Part shown: positions 55,821 to 64,000 of the stretch, in pieces
How positions within the stretch are numbered: the stretch's first letter is position 1
How the letters are laid out: each line of letters begins with the position of its first letter
Source: Biscogniauxia marginata
Taxonomy: Eukaryota; Ascomycota; Sordariomycetes; Xylariales; Xylariaceae
Length of the DNA stretch: 64,000 bases
Reading direction: 5' to 3'
Assembly (NCBI GenBank): GCA_022695795.1
Contig: MU404062.1
Location: 1-64,000 of the forward strand
Position numbers and translations under genes: made by a program
The notes under the pieces: generated by a model
Told to the model about the DNA's origin: nothing
The model's database searches: none
The model's input: only the letters and a program-made list of their open reading frames with translations

Positions 55821-58043
55821 CTTGTTGTTGTATGTTGATTTTAATGACTAGTCCGGAGTTGCACGAGAATAAATCACCTGTTTTATAGAACAGTCGCGTA
55901 GCTCTCGAATCAACCAACATCATATAAATGTGTAATATATATAATAGGTGCTCGTGCCAGATTGATTCGAAAACTTCGTCTTATCTCCCCCCGGGCTATC
56001 TTAACGCCGCCATAGTATACCTCCTACCAGAAAGATATGATGCAACTCTTGTACCTATTAGGTAGGCACTGTTACCCTACCCCCTGGATCGCAAGTCACC
56101 GAATCCGTAATTACGGGCGTTTAAGCCCGGCCTATGTAAGTCCGCTCCGAACCCGACAACTCCGGGTTTTCGTCTTCCAGAGTGTCCCGTTGATTTTGAT
56201 GTTATGGAAAGTGTTTACAAAGTTATATGTATACAGCGAAATCCGAGGTGAAATAATGGGGGAGGCTATTATGAGACAGATACGTGGATTGAGAGGTTAA
56301 GCTTTTCTACAGGCAAGGAAGGGCGGCATGCATGTAGATGGCTCCTAGGCAGGAACTTTTTTCATCTTGCTTCTAGAAATAAAAAGATAATACATTGCAT
56401 AGGTAGGTACATCTATTTAAATACAGCCACTCGGATCTTTGGTGCTGCTAATAAAGCTAGTGTTGAAAGCCAAGTCCCAGGTTTATCGCTACCGTTTTAC
56501 AAGCCCGCAACAGAGACCTTGATGCACTCAACCGACGCTTGCCAAATCGATTTCTGCTTCATAGTACGGGATCAATGAATGACTAGCGCTGACGAATAGG
56601 CCGAACCGGTGCTGGATTCCGTGTTGGATTGGGGCTACAAGACTTGCCTTTAGGCGGTACGGACTGTTATTACCTATACGCAGCCATGATTGAGAAGTTA
56701 TTCGGGATTCCTCAACTCCGCTACCCTTTCACCAGTCTGGATACCACCGTTCAAATATACCTAGAAGTCGACGTGCTGTTACACGCCGCAGAGGTGAGCC
56801 AACCATATGCCCCAGTAGCATTAATCAAGTAGAGATATAGGTAGATACCTGGGTTTTTTTTTGGTTTTTTTAAAAAAAAAAAATTTTAGGGGGGCCCAAG
56901 CTGCTATGGTATTTGGCATAAATCACTTGAGTATTCGGAAGCCATATAACTCTCCTTACACCAACATTTGATGCTTTTAATCACCCAGTTAAGATCATTA
57001 CGGCTAGCTGGATAGGGTGACGTTGTGGCTGTCTTGGCGTCTTCTAGAACGTAGGTAGGGCTGCTAGGTAGTCCTCCAGTTTAAATCTCATGTAATTTTA
57101 AAAAGATACGTAATGCAAAGGCAGGAGCGGAGGATCTCTTATGTCACGCGGAACACTGGCTCTGTTTCAGGGCTCTGAGGCGCTATCTCAGGGCTCCGAA
57201 GTACTCCAGTCGTCCTATGCGCCACTGCTGCGCGACAGGTACAGGCGAACATCTACATAGTCAGGTAGTTCCCGTCCTTCGGACGTTAACAATATCATCA
57301 TCATCATCCAGTTTAAATCTAGGGTCGTTTATTTGCTTTTTTTATTCCAGCCGCTTGGCTGGCTCATGTACCAGGTAGGGTCGGTAGGGTCTCGTTCAAA
57401 TCTCTAGGCATAACGGAAGAACCCTGGCTATAAAAGTCTCGTGAAATGCGATTTAACGTAAGCATATAACAGGGGTCATCGACCAATCAAGCAACAAATC
57501 TAACAATTTCGTTGCTTGTTCAGGCTAAAGACCAATGGACTCGTTCTAGCTTCCGGGGTCTTGTTGAAGTCAGTTTTCTATCTAGTAGGGTATTTTAGGT
57601 ATGAAGAAAAGGAATAAAGGTATCCAACTACTGCTATCTTTAGAGAAAATATATAGAATGGACCGAACGGTAAAGGTGAAGGAAAAAATACGAAGAAGAA
57701 AAACGCTGGGTGTTAAATTTAACTCCCTGCGTCGGACTCGTAGGCAATCTTATTTCTCCAACTTGGCAGGAGTTGAATAACCTAACTACTAGAATTCATT
57801 ACAATAGCGACAAATACTACGAAGACAAGCATACACCCGCACATAGAGATTATAGTAACACACATTATTCTTGTACTTTATCGAACTCAAATGTACTTTG
57901 TACTGGAGGTATATACTAAAAAGCTAAATACAGAATTTTTCTCTACCCATTCTATCCTCTATGTCTATAATAAACAGATTCTTGCGAAGTGTGTAAGGTG
58001 AAACCCAGGTCTCATATCATGACTATGGAGTCCATGAAATTGC
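55821..58043. other. Gene-poor region
   Basis: 2.2 kb. Includes a T/A-rich palindromic tract at about 56852-56887. At 57160-57205 an imperfect repeat of TCAGGGCTC occurs twice, and TCCAGTTTAAATCT recurs at 57076-57089 and 57306-57319. No gene is recognised. Confidence 0.45.
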
Positions 58044-59366
58044 TCAACCATAAAGGTAGGACGTAGCGTGTCGTTGGGCTAGTGCTCGGACGGCCAATTC
58101 ATCAGGTTTCCCATACCCTATGATGTCGATCTGTCTCATCTTTTGAGCAAATGGCGCCATGGTGTAGCTGAAGCAGGCGAATGTCCAGATATATCCCATC
58201 ACACGCTCGAATATCCTCAGTCCTCTTGAGCGGTTCTGTACTGGCCCTACCATCCTGGCCCATAGCCACTGTATGGTGTCCTCAATGGTAATGAGCACGG
58301 CTTGCGACATGAAGAACCTGATCTCTCCGCTCTCCTTCCGCTCGAAGCTGAATCGTCCCCAGAGATGTAGCACGCTGCTAAGGGCAAAGGCAATGTACAG
58401 TTGCAAGTATCGAGAAGCCAAGGTACCCTTCTTAAGCCCTAGGAAGGACAGAACCCGGAGGCCAGGCGTCTGGAAAGTCTAGTAAGAGAAGTTAGTGAAT
58501 GGAAGCTAGTAGTCGTTATTAAAGAATTCGCTTACTCTGCGCAACATCTGATGGTACGATTCACCCCACCACTGTCTAACACTCCAGGCGGACTCTAGAG
58601 TGCCTAGGATGGGTGGCCACTCCCATGGCTGGCAAAGGCCGATGAGGACGGTCAGAGCGGACACTCCGTTATCCCAGACGCCGAAACCCTGGTATAGGGT
58701 CATGCCGCCACCCCAAGCGATGCCGATCTTGACGGCCAGCGAAGCAAGAGGAGACGTGATACTCGGTTGGATGGTCCAGAAGATCTCAAGCATGTATATG
58801 GCGAAGTCTTGCATCAACAGGTGGTAGACGAAACATACCGCCCGCTTCGCCACGAAGCTGGAGCGGGAGAGCTTGGCGTCGTTGTTCTCGACGATGCCCT
58901 TGACCTCCCAGTCCCAGCCGACGCCGCGCGGCGTGAACTGCAAGCGGAGCGCCCAGACGAGCCTCTCCTTCCACGACTTGAGGTCCTTTGCGTGCACGCC
59001 GCCGGTCTTGCGCAGCGGCGAGTCGGGCCCGCCTAGGTAGCGCGGCGGGTTGAAGTAGAAGTCCACCAGGCGGGTGATCAGCCACAGGTCCAGTGCTGTG
59101 TAGGCGTAGTCGCCGAAGTTGCCCCCCGTGGTATAGAACGGCCTCTGAAGCATGAACAGCACCAGTAGAGAACCGGCCACTGCTGTGCTCAGGGTGCCAT
59201 GGCCCATGTAGTGTGCTGCTATAGATACCACGAATGGGAGGGTCCGATGGACGTAACCGATGGGCACACGCTCGCCGAGCGTAGGGTAGAATGGTGTTGG
59301 GTCGAGTGGATTGTGGTAGCCAGTACTGGCCACTCTACCGAGTAGAGCATCTGTAGTATTGTTCAT
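58044..59366 (-). CDS. Wax-synthase-like MBOAT acyltransferase
   Basis: Predicted exons are 59366-58536 and 58478-58044; 421 residues. The open frame reaches 59387 through a TTG; the first in-frame ATG is 59366. Multiple hydrophobic segments are visible (for example AVAGSLLVLFMLQRPF and VKIGIAWGGGMTLYQGFGVW). The active-site region has SVRQWWGESYHQMLRR, matching the WG..WHQ..R pattern of fungal wax-synthase-domain proteins. The following exon contains IAFALSSVLHLWG, with the conserved membrane His. The intron is 57 nt (GTAAGC...TAG). The enzyme likely transfers an acyl group to an alcohol on a lipid or secondary metabolite in the ER membrane. No backbone gene lies nearby, so the substrate is unknown. 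Confidence 0.87.
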
Positions 59367-62300
59367 CTTTTCGTCTGTGGCATGCAAAGAAAAGGGAGGG
59401 AAGAGAAAAGGTATGTAGAGAGCTTAACGAGAAGATTTACTACTTAGTTTTCACTGAGGGACATGTTCTACTATTAATACTAAGTATCGATGCCCTGAAC
59501 AGAATATACATGCTAGTTTGAATACTTGAAAACTTCTGTACACCGCATCGTCATCTCTACACCTAGAGTCTGCCAAGTTCCGGATACGCCTATGAGCCCC
59601 AGCACCGAAGACCTGTTAAAGAACTTGCCAAGGGACGTCAAGTCGTTCCGGCTCGCCTATTCAGCAGGAGGGATTTCCAGAGGATTCTCATTACGCTAGG
59701 TTGAACCAGAAGATCGGCCAACGTCTTGCTATATTGATATTGGTACCATGGTGGCTCTTCGTCCGCGAACTCGTTTAGAAGTAGCCGAACCAAAGAAAAC
59801 CTAATCCCAGCAGGCGTAGGGATCCAGCAGACAGCTCAAGCTTGCAGATGTCATAGCCTGGCTGTCATGAGCATTCCACTTATTAGAGTTCCTGGTAACT
59901 ACTGTGCCTTGCACTATCATTCTTTTGAGGGAAGATAGGCGCTGTCTCGTCTCATTCCCCGCCGGTATCCACCCTGTAGTGCCGGTTCCCTGGTTGCGGG
60001 ATGTTGGCATATACGCGAGGCAGGGGTATTCCAAATAATGTTCCATGGGGTTTGGCTCTACACAGATATTCCCACGCCATCCGCCCATACCGTCTCGATG
60101 GCTTATTGGTCGCACTTCGGGGAAGCTTAATAAAACCCTTGACGATGGAGTAAGGTTGTCATGATCTACACAACATTATGGTTCGAGAACATCAAAAAAA
60201 AAGGAGATGGTGTTGGGTTTACATAGGTAGTTGGGATGAGTTTAGTGGATGCTATACGTAGTTCGGTTTTCTATAGCGGTCCGGACTGGGCTCCGAAGAA
60301 CATACGGGGCAGTCGAAACTGGAGTTGAAAATTCCGATAGGCATACTCTATTACGAGCATATGCTTTGTGACATCACTTAGGGACCTGAGCACCTAGAAA
60401 GAGAAACTCCACTTCTGTCAGGTATTCTTCCATTTCCTCACCCCATATATAAGATGCCTAATTAGGAAGCATTTCTACCTCGAAATAGCGAAATAGGAAT
60501 GACCCCTGCAGTCATCTATAGTCACGTGCCCCCCTTTTCTTGTACCTACTTGTAGGTAGTGTTTTATACCTTAATTATACAACTTGTTTACGCCCTGTGC
60601 GGGACACAACTTCTATTACTACTTCTACTTCTACTAAATTTGTTATACTGGTGCCCTTGGTGACTTGCAAGTGAATACGAAGCCAAGTAAAGCCAACTAG
60701 CAATGCAATTGACGTGCTGGCATTATTGGAGCTCTGGAAAATGAAGGGATTATCCGACCAAGGTGTTCTGGCCAGAATGATATGGAGCAAGTGGGTTGAG
60801 TTGTGTATTGCACACTAAGTGAAGTGGTCGGTGAGCGAGGCGTCTCATCAGTCACGGCCCTTATCCCACCCGAGATCCAGTATACCCCGAATACGGCATA
60901 TACTTGTCTTCCAGCATATCCTTCGACTCTGAAGAAGGGTAAATGCCAAGGATGCATACAGGATGTGAGGGTTTTTTTTTTCCGAACTCAGGGCTGGCAC
61001 GGGCCTTTATATTCCTCTGCCGTGGCCCCGGTCAGCCAAGGACGGCATATGTATTCCGTATACATAAGAAGACTAATGAGTATGGATTTGCTGCTTGAAT
61101 CGTATGATGGAGGTCCGGGATATAGTTACATAAGCAACACGTCCATGTTCCGTACATGGTGAGAAATTGGATGAGACAACCGTTTACGGCGCCCATGTCG
61201 AATAAAAATACCAATTTTGGACGGCCATTGGATGCAGTAAATATCTATCCTTTGTAAGTATCCTTGCCGGGAGCTAGAAGCTATACTGGGAAGTTAAAAG
61301 GGGCCGCTTCAAGTTGCCAATTATTTCATGAAGAGGCAATATTTAGGCGATGCAGAGATCATAGGGGTCATGATATGATTCTTTTTATTTTTGAGAAAAG
61401 AAATGAGATAGTGAGAAGCGTAGGTATTCGATTCTTATTATTTCAAGTAGCGGCATGTTCTGGACCGCTCTGTAGCTTCTGATGGAATTCCGTGTTTAAC
61501 GCTTGGCACAATGAATACACATGTATTGACTCCCTAATTACTAATTAGTCCACTCCTTTTCCGCCTCGCGGCACAGCTATGTTAGCTACCTAGTAGCCGA
61601 GCTGTGACATTTGCAAACCGTCAAATCTTGCCTTCAAAGGTAGCTACAGGACGAGAACTTGCCTAGGATGCACATGAAGGACCTCTTCACCAATAAGAGC
61701 CCAATATCTACCAGGGGCGCTTGGGAATTACTAGATTCTTACAAGGACTCTGCACTTGACAGTTGTGCACGACCTTTTCATTAATCCACGTCAACCTACT
61801 TCAGGGGAGTGAATAGGTATACAACAGACTGAGGGATATGGGTGTATATAGTCACTATCAGACTAATAATAACCACCAGAGAGCTCATCGAGGTCTACAG
61901 TGTGCACACAGCCTCTTTTTTATCTAGTCTACTATGAATCCTTGTTATCCTTAGCCCCTTGGCTCAAAAACCAACCCTTCTAAGCCCTTGACAGCTTACA
62001 ACATTACATATGACGTGAATTACGCGTAGAAAGCGGTTAGTTTGTAGAGTAGCTACTTAGACGCCAAGTTTCACATGGGAAGCCTAGAATGTGGCTTCAG
62101 AGGTCCAAACTATCACCTCAACACATGTTAAGTGCTATGCTCCCAGGATCGGGGACAGCGAGCGATCTCTAGTCCCGCGTCATTTCACAGGAATTCCTTA
62201 GCGAGCGTGTTCATATGCCTATTGTCAGGGTGTCAGGATGTACACCACTTGACACGCACCCGATATATAAAAAAAGAAAGAGGAAAAAATGCATCTCTTG

Positions 62301-63823
62301 GCCGCGAGACCATCGCATTCGAAGTGGGCGACAAAAAATATATCCGACTGCCACGATAGGCCATCAACAATATCTCGCTGATACATGGCAATTCCAATAC
62401 AGCCCAGAACCCCTCAAAAATATATGGCGATTTAATTTGTATCTACCTACTTATCTACTATATTCTTCATATTAATATTTACGGCAGTGACTTAACAAAC
62501 CACGCACCGGACGGGCATAGAAGGGAAGCCGGGAGCCTCGATCTTCCGCTTAAGGGACTAGGTAGAAACTGCTCTCTCTCTCTCTCACGATCGACGTAAT
62601 GACCAATCATGTAAAAACTAAACCTAAGATATCAAGGTTGAAAAACTACTATATAAAATTTAGACACGTCTAGTAATTAGATCTAATATACCTCATATAC
62701 CAAATACCTAGTTTGATAATCCCTTGAGTGCCTTTAAACGCATATGAGCGTTTCCGCGAGAATTGGATAGCAAATTTTATATATATATATATATATATCT
62801 ACTAGTTACTATATATGCTCACCCGTTCGCGATGTTTCTCCTCTTTCTTTCCTTTCTATGGTATAAACGTGACACTAGGTACCTAGATATCCAACTAATC
62901 TCGAGCCCATCCCCATCATAAGAAAAGGAGAAGACGTTCTGCCTCGAACTCGCCGCTAAGCCCTTTATATTATCCCCTCTTTTAAGTATACGCCTAAGTA
63001 TATATATATATTTATATATAAACCTCTTCATTATATACTAAAAACAAGGCTTGTTTATTAATAATAAAACCCCTTTAATAACCCGTGTATTTATACGAAT
63101 AATAATTAATACCTAACTTTTAATTTCCCCGGTAATAAATGTTAAAGAAGAAAAAAGCCCTTCATTAGGTACCTAGGCACACATTTAAACAAGCACACAT
63201 ACTTAGGTAGGTACATACCACATACCTACTTATATATCGAATATATATATTCTCTCTACATAGCACATCCACAACAAAACAGGAACTACATCCCCTCCCC
63301 TCCACTCCTCCCCATCGTCCGTCGGCATCCAAAATGGTTCCATCTCCCAGACGCGGACATGATTCATGAACCCCCCCCCCCATATGAGCCCAGTTATCTG
63401 AACCGGCCAATCCCATACGTACGTGATAATAGATAGTACATGTAGTACGCGCACGCACCTTTCTATAGAAGACTGAGCAGTCATTTATTTTTCTCTTTTC
63501 TCTTCTTCTTTTTTCTTCCCTGTTCTGCTTTTTCTTTAATATTCGCAAGAAAAAAAAAGAAGAGGAAAAGAAGAAGTTGATGAAACTCCTCTATAGAAAA
63601 AAAAATCCAGAGATGCCATTGAAGGCAAGCCGTGTAGCAATTGTTGAAACGATAACACAAAAGATTCCCCGTAGGGTTATGATCCGGTACGCCATTTCCA
63701 TCTCTCTTTTCTACTCCTAGATGTTGAAATCGGATATCGTTTGATGACTTGCCCTATGTTAAAACACTTGAGGGAAATCCCCCCAAAATACCGCCCCATC
63801 TATCCTTATTACAACCACTCTTC
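59367..63823. other. Long AT-rich gene-poor region
   Basis: 4.5 kb. Contains (AT)10 at 62779-62798, another T/A tract at about 63001-63018, TACCTAG/GTAGGTA words at 63169-63240 and a C-run near 63370. The right end is the 3' flank of the GCV2 gene. Frames such as 60803-61162 start at non-ATG codons and show no recognisable protein. Confidence 0.5.
62779..62798. repeat. (AT)10 microsatellite
   Basis: Ten AT units in AT-rich intergenic DNA. Confidence 0.9.
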
Positions 63824-64000
63824 CTAATTGTCTCCAGTAGTATCCTCAACTGGTGGGCAAGTACAGAAGAGGTTCAAGTCTCCGTAGGCTATGTGCGACA
63901 TATGTTAGTTTTTGCTAATATGGCCACTCGTATTCCAAAGGATAACTTACTATCGTCCACTCTAGCCACACTAGGCCAGAACTTCTTCTCTTTCAACCAG
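63824..64000 (-). CDS. GCV2: Glycine dehydrogenase (decarboxylating), P protein: 3' end only
   Basis: Only the last two exons are in the window: 64000-63951 (continuing beyond the edge) and 63888-63824, with a 62-nt intron (GTAAGT...CATAG). Spliced, they read WLKEKKFWPSVARVDD then TYGDLNLFCTCPPVED and a short tail to TAG. That is the highly conserved C-terminus of the pyridoxal-phosphate P protein of the mitochondrial glycine cleavage system, which decarboxylates glycine and passes the aminomethyl group to lipoylated H protein. The short length leaves the identification resting on about 38 residues, but the match is distinctive. Confidence 0.88.

Noticed and set aside
60803..61162. 119-residue plus-strand frame
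   Set aside because: It starts at GTG, has no hydrophobic or domain signature, and lies in AT-rich spacer DNA.
62779..63020. Replication origin or centromere-like AT tract
   Set aside because: Only short AT microsatellites are present; nothing beyond composition supports it.

Overview
The window is nuclear DNA from a filamentous ascomycete fungus, most likely a sordariomycete. Genes carry short GT-AG introns of about 45-200 bp with branch-like CTAAC/CTGAC signals. They include fungus-specific families: a MET8-MET1 fusion siroheme synthase, a Cip1-like secreted protein, a membrane-tailed thioredoxin and an NLR-type N-terminal domain protein. No operons, phage or plastid features are seen. The first 140 bases are homopolymer-rich and look like a contig end. 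A 10-N assembly gap lies at 42546-42555. I inferred exon structures by eye from reading frames, splice consensus and remembered family conservation, so they are predictions.

Layout. Positions 168-7968 hold housekeeping genes: siroheme synthase, the mitoribosomal assembly factor Rsm22, a membrane-anchored thioredoxin and a SPOUT RNA methyltransferase. Positions 8068-23408 are an accessory block. It contains a vanillyl-alcohol-oxidase-type flavoprotein and a salicylate-hydroxylase-type FAD monooxygenase sharing a 428-bp divergent promoter, then four membrane proteins (rhodopsin-like, a small conserved one, a DHA2-type MFS transporter and a 7-TM protein). This could be an aromatic-compound oxidation and transport neighbourhood, although no secondary-metabolite backbone gene is present. 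Positions 25249-29989 hold a Nudix ADP-sugar hydrolase with a 16-nt microexon, a broken bacterial-type P450, a tRNA-derived (SINE-like) element and lipoyl synthase.

Positions 34167-39284 are a divergent pair: an NLR-like protein with no P-loop and an eight-exon AAA+ ATPase. Positions 40368-59366 hold Cip1, a GPI-anchored wall protein, a nucleotidyltransferase-fold protein, an F-box protein, a four-exon SnoaL-like protein and a wax-synthase/MBOAT acyltransferase, separated by long gene-poor stretches. The last 177 bases are the 3' end of the glycine decarboxylase P-protein gene (GCV2).

Functional links. Lipoyl synthase makes the cofactor needed by the glycine cleavage system whose P protein ends the window, but they lie 34 kb apart and no co-regulation is implied. 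Sulfite reduction (siroheme) and thioredoxin are also metabolically connected. The most unusual content is the degenerate NLR/AAA+ pair, the P450 whose heme-ligand cysteine position reads Arg, and the SINE-like element just upstream of that truncated P450.
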